From NCBI GenBank assembly GCA_036374995.1, contig DASUSS010000085.1, positions 28,849 through 92,848 on the forward strand: 64,000 nucleotides of DNA. The letters are read 5' to 3'. The position numbers were made by a program, and so were the translations under genes. Under the pieces are notes generated by a model. That model was given only the letters and a program-made list of their open reading frames with translations, did no database searches and was not told the origin of the DNA. Of this stretch, positions 26,225 to 35,405 are shown one piece after another; position 1 is the stretch's first letter; each line of letters begins with the position of its first letter. Source of the stretch: SH-MAG3 sp036374995. GTDB taxonomy: Bacteria > Gemmatimonadota > Gemmatimonadetes > Longimicrobiales > RSA9.

Positions 26225-28384
26225 TCAGGGCAGCACGTCGAAGAGCAGCTGCATGCCCGCCTCGAGGTGCTCGGCAATGTGACAGTGCAGCATCCAGCGG
26301 CCGGGGTTGGACAGCTCCAGCAGCAGCTCGACGGACATCCCGACCGGCACCAGGACCGTATCCTTCCACACGAGATTGCGGGTCGGCACTCCATTCACGG
26401 ACAGGACGAGGAAGCGCTGGCCGTGGATGTGGATGGGGTGCTGCATCGCGTGCAGCGCATGCCGCTCGTTGCGGAGCCGCACGCGCACGACGTCGCCGAC
26501 GCGCCAGGTGCGCCGGATATCCCGGTTCTCCGCGCCGCCGTCGCTGTCGCGGAGGACCCAGCGCACCTCGCGCGTGGTCGGCAGCCAGTCCATCATCGGC
26601 ATGGTGCCCGCCCACTCGACCGGATTGAAGTAGAGCGTGTCGAGCCGCATGAGCCGGTCGAGCGCGAACGGGATCCCGCGATCCTCGAGCACGAGCCGGA
26701 GGTCGAGGTCGGGCGGGTCGTCGAAGTGCTCCCGGTAGCGCTCGATCTCGCGCGTGACCGACGGGTTCCGTCGCAGCGTAGCGAAGGCCGCGGTCAGGTC
26801 GGGTGCGGCGGCGTCGGCGGAGACGGCCACGGCGCCCAGCGTGTCGACCAGCGGCAGGAACGCGCCGACGGCGTGATCGATCGCCTGCACGCGATTCGTG
26901 AGCAGCGCGCTGCCCGGGGTCGTGAACTGTACGTCCACCACGTACCGCTCCGCCGGCGCGAGCACCACGCTCTCCACCCACTCCTCCCGCTCGAACCGGC
27001 TCACGTCCGACGCGACCACCTTCATGCGTGCGTGATCGAAGGAGATGTTGAACGTGCGGGTGTTCGACGCATTGGTCAGGTGGAATCGCACGACCTCGCC
27101 GGCGCGGACTTCGGCCGACCAGCGGGGCTCGCCGTTCACGAGCAGCACGTTCCCGAAGCGGCCCATTGCGGCGAAGTTCGCGGCCTCCGCACCGTACGGC
27201 ACGAGCCCGTCCTCGCCGAGCAGGATGTCATCCAGCATGAGCACCTCCTCGCGATGTGCGCGTCCGTAATGGCCGCGCTCGCGCGGCAGCACCATGAGGT
27301 TGCCGTACAGCCCCAGGTCCTGCTGGATGTCCTCCCGGTGATGCGGGTGGTACCAGTAGATGCCGGCATCGGGGAAACGGATCGTATACGTGAAGGAGCC
27401 GCCCGGCTCGACGGGATCCTGCGTCACGTGTGGCACGCCATCGAACCGGTTGTCGAGGCGGACGCCGTGCCAGTGCACCGTCGTCTCATGGACGGTCTGG
27501 TTGCGGAATTCGACCGTGATGGTGGATTCCTCCGACACGTGGATCAGCGGTCCGGGATACTGTCCGTTGAAGCCGTACATCAGGATGTCGCGGCCCTTGA
27601 GCGAGCGGCGCACGAGTCCGGCGACGAGGCCGATGGTGTCACCGTCCCGAACGCGCAGGAGCTCGCGCGGCCGGGCGCGCGGAACCGCCGCGGTGTCGCG
27701 CGCGGCGGGCAGGAACGGCGACACGACCGGCGCGAGGTGCTCGATGCCCATGGGTGCCATCGGCACGCGTGGATCGTGCGGCGGCATCGTCCAGCCGCCG
27801 CCTGCGCCGTGGCCCCCATGGGGCGATTGCTGCGGCGGAGCGGCGAGGAAGTGCGGGTCGCGCATGCGGGTGCTGGGCGAGAGGCCGCGAAGCACCACGG
27901 GGCCGCGCCGCTCCGTCACCGTATCGGCGGACTCGGCACTCACGAGCACGTAGTACTTGTTGAGGGCGATCTCGCCGGTCGGGTTGCGGCCGTTCCGCGC
28001 GGTCCCGAGCTTCGTCAGCGGAGCGAGGTTCGGCGGCGCGGCCCACGCGATGTAGGTCGAGTACTCGCCGAGCGTCGCGGGGTCGGGAAGGCCGCGGATG
28101 AAGATCGTCGTGCGGAAGCGGTGATGACCATCGCGCGTGACGGCCGCGCCGAACGGCGTCGCTGCGGGTGTCAGCTGCACGACACCGGACGCGATCCGAA
28201 ACAGGTCGGGCCGCGCAACCAGCTCGATGCAGTAGAGGTCCGTGCTCGGCGCGCCCGTGAGATCGAACGAGACGGGATCGGACGGGCAGAAGTCGATGGT
28301 CTCCGCGGGCGGCCGGGGCGCAGCGGTGTCGGGGCGCGACGCCGTGCAGCCGGCGAGCAGCACGAGCAGCGCGACCCTGCGCAT
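26225..28384 (-). CDS. Multicopper oxidase lipoprotein with extra N-terminal domain
   Basis: 719 residues. Signal with lipobox VLLAGC (Cys13). Residues ~30-190 are a beta-rich region of unclear family (SGVVQLTPAATPFGA, YSTYIAWAAPPNLAPL) with a weak look of the RskA-type extracellular sandwich. A short His/Gly/Pro spacer follows (~200-215), then cupredoxin domains. All four copper motifs are present: HWHG near 302, YWYHPHH near 340, HPIHIHG near 646 and HCHIAEHLEAGM near 699 (type-1 Met ligand kept). The enzyme would oxidise metal ions or phenols with O2 reduced to water in the periplasm. It overlaps the SDR stop by one base. The ~200 extra residues make it longer than ordinary CueO-like enzymes. 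Confidence 0.9.
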   Translation of the reverse strand: MRRVALLVLLAGCTASRPDTAAPRPPAETIDFCPSDPVSFDLTGAPSTDLYCIELVARPDLFRIASGVVQLTPAATPFGAAVTRDGHHRFRTTIFIRGLPDPATLGEYSTYIAWAAPPNLAPLTKLGTARNGRNPTGEIALNKYYVLVSAESADTVTERRGPVVLRGLSPSTRMRDPHFLAAPPQQSPHGGHGAGGGWTMPPHDPRVPMAPMGIEHLAPVVSPFLPAARDTAAVPRARPRELLRVRDGDTIGLVAGLVRRSLKGRDILMYGFNGQYPGPLIHVSEESTITVEFRNQTVHETTVHWHGVRLDNRFDGVPHVTQDPVEPGGSFTYTIRFPDAGIYWYHPHHREDIQQDLGLYGNLMVLPRERGHYGRAHREEVLMLDDILLGEDGLVPYGAEAANFAAMGRFGNVLLVNGEPRWSAEVRAGEVVRFHLTNASNTRTFNISFDHARMKVVASDVSRFEREEWVESVVLAPAERYVVDVQFTTPGSALLTNRVQAIDHAVGAFLPLVDTLGAVAVSADAAAPDLTAAFATLRRNPSVTREIERYREHFDDPPDLDLRLVLEDRGIPFALDRLMRLDTLYFNPVEWAGTMPMMDWLPTTREVRWVLRDSDGGAENRDIRRTWRVGDVVRVRLRNERHALHAMQHPIHIHGQRFLVLSVNGVPTRNLVWKDTVLVPVGMSVELLLELSNPGRWMLHCHIAEHLEAGMQLLFDVLP

Positions 28385-29163
28385 CACTGCGCCGGAGTGC
28401 GATCCACGACGTAGACGTTGCGCTGCGCCGTTGGCACCACGACGACATCGAGGATGTTGACGTGCTCGGGCAGTCCGGCGACGTAGCACACGGTGTCCGC
28501 GACGTCATCGCCCGAGAGCGGCCGGAACCCCTCGTAGACCTGCCGCGCGCGATCCGCGTCGCCGCCGAAGCGCACGATCGAGAACTCGGTCTCGACGAAG
28601 CCCGGATCGACGCTCGAGATGCGGATCGGCGTGCCCTGCAGGTCGAGGTTCATGCCGTCCGTGAGCGCCCGCACCGCGTGCTTCGTGGCCGCGTACACGT
28701 TGCCGCGCGGGTACGTCATGTGGCCGGCCGTGCTGCCGATGTTGATGATGTGTCCGCGGCCGAGCCGGATCATTGCGGGGATGAACGCGCGCGTGACGTT
28801 CAGCAGGCCCTTGATGTTCGTGTCGATCATGCGGTCCCAGTCGTCCGGATCGCTGTCCTGCAGGAAGTCGAATCCGGCGGCCAGGCCGGCGTTGTTCACG
28901 AGCACGTGCGGCACCGCATCGGCCGCCGCGAGCGCGGCAGCGGCGGCCTCGACGCCGGCGCGGTCACGCACATCGACATCGTTGACGTGCACGTGTCTGC
29001 CGTGGGCCGCCTCCAGCTCGTCCGCCATCCGCTGGAGCCGCTCCAGGCGACGCGCCCAGAGGATGACCTCGGCACCCTCGCGCGCGAAGCGGCGCGCGCA
29101 CGCAGCGCCGATGCCCGAGCTCGCGCCGGTGACGAGGATGCGCTTTCCTGAAATGCGGTTCAT
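28384..29163 (-). CDS. Short-chain dehydrogenase/reductase (YdfG-like)
   Basis: 259 residues, classical SDR length. Cofactor motif TGASSGIG, NNAGLA, catalytic Ser in INIGSTAGHMTYP, and YAATK with the catalytic Tyr and Lys; DPGFVETEFS follows. Arg-Arg at the end of strand 2 (ILWARRLERL) favours NADPH. The YdfG/serine-3-dehydrogenase-like branch reduces or oxidises 3-hydroxy acids and related carbonyls. The ATG at 29161-29163 follows GGAAGA. It is the first gene of a run to the cyclophilin and overlaps the multicopper oxidase start by one base; a functional link between them is not obvious. Confidence 0.93.
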   Translation of the reverse strand: MNRISGKRILVTGASSGIGAACARRFAREGAEVILWARRLERLQRMADELEAAHGRHVHVNDVDVRDRAGVEAAAAALAAADAVPHVLVNNAGLAAGFDFLQDSDPDDWDRMIDTNIKGLLNVTRAFIPAMIRLGRGHIINIGSTAGHMTYPRGNVYAATKHAVRALTDGMNLDLQGTPIRISSVDPGFVETEFSIVRFGGDADRARQVYEGFRPLSGDDVADTVCYVAGLPEHVNILDVVVVPTAQRNVYVVDRTPAQ

Positions 29164-29279
29164 GGTCTTCCACGGAGGTACAGGTTGGTCGCCGCGCAAT
29201 CATAGGGTGCCAGCGCCCGGTTGCGCGAGGGCGGGCGGCAGCGCATCGTTCGGCAACCCACGTCACCAGAGAGAACTCC

Positions 29280-31811
29280 ATGATGCGACCGTGCGCAGCA
29301 CACGCACGCGCCGCCGCGCTCATCGCCGCGGCCTGGCTGCTCCACCCGCTCGACGTTCGCGCGCAGGCCGGCGAGCCGATTGGCGACGCCCCGTTCGATT
29401 CCAGCTACTTCGCGTGGCAGCGCGGTGATTTCATTGACGCACTGACGCGTCTGGATCGTCTGCTCGCGGGTCCGGATGCACACCGCTGGCTGGAGCCGGC
29501 CGCAGTGCTGACCGGCGAGCTGTTCGCGACGCAGGAGCTGACGACCGACGGCCTGGCGCCGACGTGGTCGCCCGACGGCCAGTACGTCTCCTGGGAGAGC
29601 GGTACGGGATCCGACCGGCGCGTCCACATCGCTCGCGTCGGCGATCGCGGCGCCCACACGGTCGCAACCGTGAGCGGGCGCGCGCCCGCCTTCGACGGTG
29701 CGGGCCGGGTATTCTACATCGTGGTGCCGGCTTCTCCGGAGCTCGCGCAGGCGCGCACGGACGTCGATGCCGCCGTGCAGGCGCGCAACAGCCAGGAGGC
29801 GTTCCGCGCGCGCACGCGCGTGGCGCAGCTGGAAGCCGCCGCTGCCCGGCTGATGGTGCGGGAGCTGGCGAGCGGCCGCGAGGCCGCGGTGGACCTGGGC
29901 GGGATCGAGCCGCAGACCGTCGTGTTCCGACCCGGGGACGCCACGCCGCACGTGCTCGGAGCGACGGCCGGTGCGGGCAACGGCAGCGACCTCTACCGCA
30001 TCGCTGACGGGACACCACGGAGAGTCACGACGGCCGACGGTCCGAAGCGCGACATCGTCTTCCTCGCCGGCGACCGGCTGCTCTACTCGATCGACCGGCA
30101 GAGCTTCGCGATCCAGAGCCTCGCCACGGGCGCGGTCTCGATTCATACCGGCACCCAGGTCACCCGCTCCGCCGATGGCAGCACGGTGTCGTTCGTGCGG
30201 CCGGATGCAGGCGAGTCCGTGATCACGCTGCTGCGCGCCGACGGCAGCGCCGTCGATGCGGTGCGTCGTGACGGACCCGTGGCGAATCCCGCGCTGTCGC
30301 GCGACGGCTCGCGCCTCGCCTATCAGGCGATGCCGCGTGAGGACTGGGAGCTGTTCGTCGTCGATGCGGCCGGGTCGGACGAGCGGCGCCTCACGCGTGA
30401 GGTACAGCACGACCTGCTGCCGCGGTTCATCGACGCTGATCGCGTCCTCGCGGTCATGGGCGAGGCGAGGCACCGGCGGTCGTACGTGTACGATCTGCGC
30501 ACGGGTAAACGCACCCGACTCTTCCACAACAACACTGTGAGGACGGTCGCGCCGGAGTACGAGTGGGTCCTGTCACCCGACGGCAGGCGCGTGCTGATCG
30601 TCGCGGAGCGCGACGGCGACACCGTCTCGCCCGAGCGCGGCGTCTACCTGACGGACCTCGATCGCCGCGTCACCGTCGAGGACGTGCAGTCGCGGGTCAG
30701 GCGGCAGCTCGCTGGCGAGCAGGCGCTGCGGGAGAAGGCGCGCGGGCTCTTCGCGGGGATCGAGGAGGCAGTGGCGGCCGCGACCGGCGACGTCTCGAGG
30801 GACCGGATCTACCAGTACGAGGCCGACCTGTTCCAGTTCGACTCGAAGCACATCATGCAGCCGGGCAATGCGAAGGCGATCGAGTACATCACGCAGAAGC
30901 TGCGCGAGTTCGGGTACGATCCCGAGCTGCAGTGGTTCGAGCCGCGGGGTGTCCGCACGGCGAACGTCATCGCGACGCTGCCGGGCACAGTGCAGCCGGA
31001 CGTGCTGTACACGGTGAGCAGCCACTTCGATTCCGTGGAGCGCGGTCCCGGCGCGGATGACGACACGAGCGGCACCGCCGCACTGCTGGAGGCCGCACGC
31101 GTGCTCGCATCGCGGCCCCAGTCCGCCACCATCCATTTCGCGTTCTTCACGGGCGAGGAGGCCGGCCTGCTCGGCAGCCGCGAATACGTGCGTCGCGCGG
31201 TGGAGAACGGTGACCGCCTGGTCGGTGCGCTCAACAACGACATGATCGGATACGCGAACGATCAGCGTCTGGACAACACGATCCGCTACTCGAACGACGG
31301 CATCCGGGACATCCAGCACGGCGCGGCCATACTGTTCACGGACCTGATCACGTACGACGCGAAGTACTACAAGAGCACGGATGCGCACGCGTACTACGAG
31401 GCGTACGGCGACATCGTGGGCGGCATCGGCAGCTACCCGATCCTCGGCAACCCGCACTACCATCAGACGCACGACCACCTCGAGACGATCAATCATCAGC
31501 TGGTCGCAGAGGTCTCGAAGACCACCGTGGCGACGCTCATGAAGCTCGCCAGCTCGCCCTCTCGCGTGAAGAACGTGCGCGTCACCCGGAGCGGCCGCCG
31601 CGCCGACGTCAGCTGGGAGCCGCTGCCGGAACGCGACGTGGCCGGCTACCTCGTCGAGTGGGGGCCGGCCGGTGCCGTGCGCGGCAGCATGCGGGTGAAC
31701 GGCACAGCCGCGCGGATCACCGATGTCGCGGCGGGTGACGAGATCCGCGTGAGCGGTGTGAGCGAGCGGGGCACACTCAGCTGGGATGCGGCCCGCGTCA
31801 CCGCGAACTGA
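29280..31811 (+). CDS. Secreted M28-family zinc peptidase with TolB-like propeller and FN3-like tail
   Basis: 843 residues. Signal peptide ends near VRAQ (residue 29). Residues ~75-430 form WD40-like/PD40 propeller blades (for example APTWSPDGQYVSWESG, NPALSRDGSRLAYQAM, YEWVLSPDGRRVLIV). Residues ~500-745 are an M28 co-catalytic zinc domain: His582 and Asp in SSHFDSVERG, Asp in GADDDTSG, the Glu pair in GEEAGLLGS (~625), Asp in NNDMIGY and His in YHQTHDH. Residues ~760-843 read as one FN3-like beta sandwich. Aminopeptidase or carboxypeptidase activity in the periplasm or outside is expected. Two adjacent ATGs (29280, 29283) are equally possible starts. It is divergent from the SDR gene across 116 bases. 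Confidence 0.93.
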   Translation: MMRPCAAHARAAALIAAAWLLHPLDVRAQAGEPIGDAPFDSSYFAWQRGDFIDALTRLDRLLAGPDAHRWLEPAAVLTGELFATQELTTDGLAPTWSPDGQYVSWESGTGSDRRVHIARVGDRGAHTVATVSGRAPAFDGAGRVFYIVVPASPELAQARTDVDAAVQARNSQEAFRARTRVAQLEAAAARLMVRELASGREAAVDLGGIEPQTVVFRPGDATPHVLGATAGAGNGSDLYRIADGTPRRVTTADGPKRDIVFLAGDRLLYSIDRQSFAIQSLATGAVSIHTGTQVTRSADGSTVSFVRPDAGESVITLLRADGSAVDAVRRDGPVANPALSRDGSRLAYQAMPREDWELFVVDAAGSDERRLTREVQHDLLPRFIDADRVLAVMGEARHRRSYVYDLRTGKRTRLFHNNTVRTVAPEYEWVLSPDGRRVLIVAERDGDTVSPERGVYLTDLDRRVTVEDVQSRVRRQLAGEQALREKARGLFAGIEEAVAAATGDVSRDRIYQYEADLFQFDSKHIMQPGNAKAIEYITQKLREFGYDPELQWFEPRGVRTANVIATLPGTVQPDVLYTVSSHFDSVERGPGADDDTSGTAALLEAARVLASRPQSATIHFAFFTGEEAGLLGSREYVRRAVENGDRLVGALNNDMIGYANDQRLDNTIRYSNDGIRDIQHGAAILFTDLITYDAKYYKSTDAHAYYEAYGDIVGGIGSYPILGNPHYHQTHDHLETINHQLVAEVSKTTVATLMKLASSPSRVKNVRVTRSGRRADVSWEPLPERDVAGYLVEWGPAGAVRGSMRVNGTAARITDVAAGDEIRVSGVSERGTLSWDAARVTAN

Positions 31812-31823
31812 CGCGCCCCGGTC

Positions 31824-32873
31824 TCAGGCGTTCTCGACCAGCAGTCGCTGCGTCGGATAGGCGAATTCGATCTCCGCTTCCTCGAACGCGCGGTGGATGT
31901 CGAAGTTGATCGCCTGCTGGATGTCCATGTAGGCGTTGTAATCGGGGCCGAGCACGTAATACACGGTCTCGAACAGCAGCGCGAAATCGCCGTAGCTGGA
32001 GAAATGAGCGCGGTCGAAGCGCGTGTCCAGCTGACGCTCGATGGCCGAGCGGATCATTCCGGGGATCTGCTCGAGCTTGTGCCGCGGTGTCTCGTAGGTG
32101 ACGCCGAGCGTGAACACGACGCGGCGCTGGTACATCCGCTTGAAGTTGCGGATGCGCGAGCCGAGCAAATCGCTGTTGGAGAGCACGAGCTGCTCGCCGG
32201 ACAGGCTCCGTACCCGCGTCGTCTTCAGGCCGACGTACTCCACGGTGCCCATGAGGTCATCGACGATGATGAAGTCGCCGATGATGAACGGCCGGTCGAG
32301 CACGATGGAGAGCGAGGCGAACAGGTCGCCGAGGATGTTCTGGAGTGCGAGCGCGACCGCCACGCCGCCGATGCCGAGCCCCGCGACGAGCGCCGTGATG
32401 TCGAATCCGAGATTGCTCAGGCCGAGCAGGACGAGGATCGTGTAGAACGCGAGGCGCAGAATGAAGCCGACCGCGTTGATCGTCGTGGCGGTCGCTGCGT
32501 CCTCTTCGACCCGCCGTGCAATCTGCCGCTGGATCAGCGCATTGATCACGACGGTGCCCCAGATCGCCGCCTGCGCCACGACGACCATGACGCCGGCGAA
32601 GCGAAGCGCGGTCTCGGCGCTGTCGCTCAGGACCAGGACACGGGACGCAGCGTAGAGGGAGACGAACAGGATGAAGAACGTCCTGGTGCGCCGGAGCGTA
32701 TCGGCCACCATGTCGTCGGCTTCGTTGCGCGTGCGAGCGGACAGCGCGGTCAGCTGACGGATGACCAGCCGGCGGACCAGGTTCGCACCGACGTAGACTA
32801 CGATCGCGACGGCGGTCGCGAGCACCCACGCACGCACGCTGTTGTTCAGGTATGTCCAGTCCGGGAATGTCAT
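31824..32873 (-). CDS. Mechanosensitive ion channel, MscS family
   Basis: 349 residues. An N-terminal helix (~15-35) and two or three further helices (62-125) precede the pore-lining TM3 and beta domain: LVAGLGIGGVAVALALQNIL followed by GDLFASLSIVLDRPF and IIVDDLMGTVEYVGLKTTRVR, a textbook MscS signature. The C-terminal alpha/beta domain ends near RLLVENA. It opens under membrane tension to release solutes in hypo-osmotic shock. The start is the ATG at 32871-32873, after which the first helix begins. It lies 76 bases downstream of the ABC permease gene and ends 12 bases from the convergent peptidase gene. Confidence 0.95.
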   Translation of the reverse strand: MTFPDWTYLNNSVRAWVLATAVAIVVYVGANLVRRLVIRQLTALSARTRNEADDMVADTLRRTRTFFILFVSLYAASRVLVLSDSAETALRFAGVMVVVAQAAIWGTVVINALIQRQIARRVEEDAATATTINAVGFILRLAFYTILVLLGLSNLGFDITALVAGLGIGGVAVALALQNILGDLFASLSIVLDRPFIIGDFIIVDDLMGTVEYVGLKTTRVRSLSGEQLVLSNSDLLGSRIRNFKRMYQRRVVFTLGVTYETPRHKLEQIPGMIRSAIERQLDTRFDRAHFSSYGDFALLFETVYYVLGPDYNAYMDIQQAINFDIHRAFEEAEIEFAYPTQRLLVENA

Positions 32874-32949
32874 TGCGCTTCTCCGGTCGAGTATCGACAG
32901 GATGCCGGCCGCAAGGTAGGAGGCGTGTGGCGCGTGTGCAAAGCGGCGG

Positions 32950-34686
32950 TCAGTGCAGGAGTCCGGCCGTGACCGGATCCGTGCGATCGTAGAGTCGACC
33001 GAGCCACAGGATGAGCAGCGCGGCCTCGGCACTCGCCGCGACCACGGCAGCGGCGATGCCGACCAGTGCGGCACTCTCCCCGAGCAGCACGACGAGCGGA
33101 GCACCGACGAGTGCGCCCGCGGCGAGCGGCGGGATCGCGAGGATCGCGAGCAGCAGCAGTGTTCCGAACATCACGATCATGTTCTGGCCGACCGCTTCCA
33201 TCCCGCTGGCGTCATGACCGCCGATCCGGATCCACGACGGATAGAGCAGAGCGAGCAGGTTCTGGATGATGACGGCGAGCGAATTCAGGACCGGGAGCGT
33301 GATCGTGGCGCCGGCGAACAGCAGGACCGCCGGCGCCGGCCGCAGCGTACCCAGCGCGGTGAGCAGCGCGAGGCCGGCCGTGGCGAGCAGGAGCTGGGGC
33401 ACGGTCAGGGTGATCGTGGTGGCGGCGACTTCGGCGGCGGCGAGGTCGCGACTCGGAACCGGGTACGTGCGCAGCTGCTCGAGGTGGCGGAGGTCCATGC
33501 GCAGGTCGTTGCGCACGCCGAGCGGGCCGAACACCGTGAGCATTGCGGCGAGTCCGAGCAGGGCCGCCGCGGCGAAGCGGATGATGTCGCGGCCGCTCGT
33601 ACCGCCGTCGGCGATCCAGATGGCCATCGCGACGACGAGGATCAGGAACAGCATCCCGCGCAGCGTGCGGACGGAGCGCTGCGCGTAGAGCACGTTCTTC
33701 CAGAAGATCGCGTAGGCACTGCGGCCGGTCGGCCGGAGCGGCAGCCACGGCCGCGCGATGCTCTCCTTGCGATCCCTCCGGGCGAAGCGCAGGCGGCCGA
33801 GGCCGCCGGCACGCACGGCGCGGAGCAGCGCATCCCGCCGCTGTCCCTCTTCCACGGCTGTCTCCTCGAATGCGGCATCGGTCCTCTGGAGCCACACGTA
33901 GTGGAGCAGGAGCACGAGGCACGCGCCGCCGAACGGCTGGAGCCAGTCGGCGATGCCGGACGCGAGCGTCGGCGCGAGCAGCAGACGGAACGGCGCGAGT
34001 GCGAGGCGGGGACCCGGCTCGGCGAGCAGTGCGAGCAGCCGTTCACCGGCGAACTCGACGGAGGCGTTCGCGCGGATGTCCGCGACGGCGTGCAGCAGCG
34101 CCCACACGAGCGCGCCGAACGCGGCGCCGAAGAGCAGGATCGGCACGATATTGCGGCGCAGTCCGCGCCGGCCCTGTTCTTCGGCGGCGGCGTGCACGAG
34201 CGAGGCCGCGATCTGGTGCTGATGCAGCGTGGCGAGCAGCAGCCAGAGCGAGAGCAGGCGCAGCGGCCAGGGCAGCGGCGTCCCGCGCATGAGGAGGGAG
34301 CCGATGATCGCGGAAAAGAGGATGGCGGGCTGGGCGTGCAGGATCTTGAAGCGAATGATCTGGGTGCGCGTGAGCGGAGCGGCGAGCAGCAGATTCGTCT
34401 CGGCGGGCGTGAGCACGAGGCCGTGACGATGACCGCCCCAGAGCCACCACCACGATGCGAGCAGTGCGAGCACGAGCGGCCCGACCGTCCGTCCCGCCTG
34501 GAGCCAGGGTCCGCCGATCGCGTCGCCCGCCTCCCCGGAAGGCATCCAGCCGCCGAAGATGAAGAAGAAGTAGAGCACGCCGACGAGTGCCGCGACCGCG
34601 TAGCGGGGCGAGCGCAGCCGTCGTCCCTGCCGGAGCACGCGGTTGCGGACATCGCAGCCGATGAAGTAGACGAAATGACGGGTCAC
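32950..34686 (-). CDS. ABC-exporter permease (putative ABC exporter family)
   Basis: 578 residues with about 12 hydrophobic segments in two blocks (~32-290 and ~350-570) separated by a basic loop (RFARRDRKESIARPWLP). The N-terminus (FVYFIGCDVRNRVLRQGRRLRSPRY) and LVLTPAETNLLLAAPLTRTQI match the putative ABC exporter permeases that pair with single ABC ATPases; the latter phrase is their hallmark. It starts 4 bases inside the ATPase gene. Cargo unknown. Confidence 0.85.
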   Translation of the reverse strand: MTRHFVYFIGCDVRNRVLRQGRRLRSPRYAVAALVGVLYFFFIFGGWMPSGEAGDAIGGPWLQAGRTVGPLVLALLASWWWLWGGHRHGLVLTPAETNLLLAAPLTRTQIIRFKILHAQPAILFSAIIGSLLMRGTPLPWPLRLLSLWLLLATLHQHQIAASLVHAAAEEQGRRGLRRNIVPILLFGAAFGALVWALLHAVADIRANASVEFAGERLLALLAEPGPRLALAPFRLLLAPTLASGIADWLQPFGGACLVLLLHYVWLQRTDAAFEETAVEEGQRRDALLRAVRAGGLGRLRFARRDRKESIARPWLPLRPTGRSAYAIFWKNVLYAQRSVRTLRGMLFLILVVAMAIWIADGGTSGRDIIRFAAAALLGLAAMLTVFGPLGVRNDLRMDLRHLEQLRTYPVPSRDLAAAEVAATTITLTVPQLLLATAGLALLTALGTLRPAPAVLLFAGATITLPVLNSLAVIIQNLLALLYPSWIRIGGHDASGMEAVGQNMIVMFGTLLLLAILAIPPLAAGALVGAPLVVLLGESAALVGIAAAVVAASAEAALLILWLGRLYDRTDPVTAGLLH

Positions 34687-35405
34687 GCTCGTTCGGTGAG
34701 CGCGAGGAACACGTCCTCGAGTCCGCGGCCGGCGAGTCCCGGCCGCTCGGCGATGATCTCGTCCAGCGTTCCCATCGCCACAGCCTCACCCTGCTGGATG
34801 ACGAGGATCCGGGAGCACAGCTCCTCGACGAGGCCGAGCAGGTGGGAGCTGAGGATGACGGCCGCGCCGCGGGCGGCACGGTCCAGGATCGTGCGCTTCA
34901 TGCGACGGATCGCGCCCGGGTCGAGGCCGGTGAGCGGCTCATCGAGCAGCAGCGCGCGCGGCTCGTGCAGCAGGCCGCAGGCGATCGCGAGCTTCTGTTT
35001 CATGCCGCGCGACAGCTCATCGGGCAGCGCGTCGCGGCGGTCGGCAAGCTCCAGCTCCTCCAGCAGGCCCGCACCGCGCAGGCCGGCATCGGCGACACCG
35101 TAGATCCGGCCGATGAAACGGAGGTGCTCCGCCACGGTGAGATGCGGGAACAGCTGCGGCTCGTCCGGAATGAACGCGAGTGCGGCCTTCGCCTTCAGCG
35201 GCTCGGCGAGCAGGTCGTGCCCGGCAATCCGGATCGTGCCGTCCGTCGGGCGGATGATACCGACGAGGCAGCGCAGCGTCGTCGTCTTCCCGGCGCCGTT
35301 CGGCCCCACCAGCCCGACTACCTCGCCGGGAGCCACATTGAACGTCAGGTCGCGGACGGCGGTGAAGTCGCCGTAGTTCTTCCGGAGGTGCTCGACCCGG
35401 ATCAT
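34683..35405 (-). CDS. ABC transporter ATP-binding protein
   Basis: 240 residues, single nucleotide-binding domain. Walker A GPNGAGKT (34-41), Q-loop around FIPDEPQLFPHLT, signature LSRGMKQKLAIA (the LSGGQ equivalent with Arg at the third position), Walker B LLLDEPLTGLDPG and switch His in ILSSHLLG. The CcmA/YxlF-like subgroup powers export through separate permeases. It overlaps the PP2C gene by 4 bases at its start and the permease by 4 bases at its end, so the three are co-translated. Confidence 0.95.
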   Translation of the reverse strand: MIRVEHLRKNYGDFTAVRDLTFNVAPGEVVGLVGPNGAGKTTTLRCLVGIIRPTDGTIRIAGHDLLAEPLKAKAALAFIPDEPQLFPHLTVAEHLRFIGRIYGVADAGLRGAGLLEELELADRRDALPDELSRGMKQKLAIACGLLHEPRALLLDEPLTGLDPGAIRRMKRTILDRAARGAAVILSSHLLGLVEELCSRILVIQQGEAVAMGTLDEIIAERPGLAGRGLEDVFLALTERA

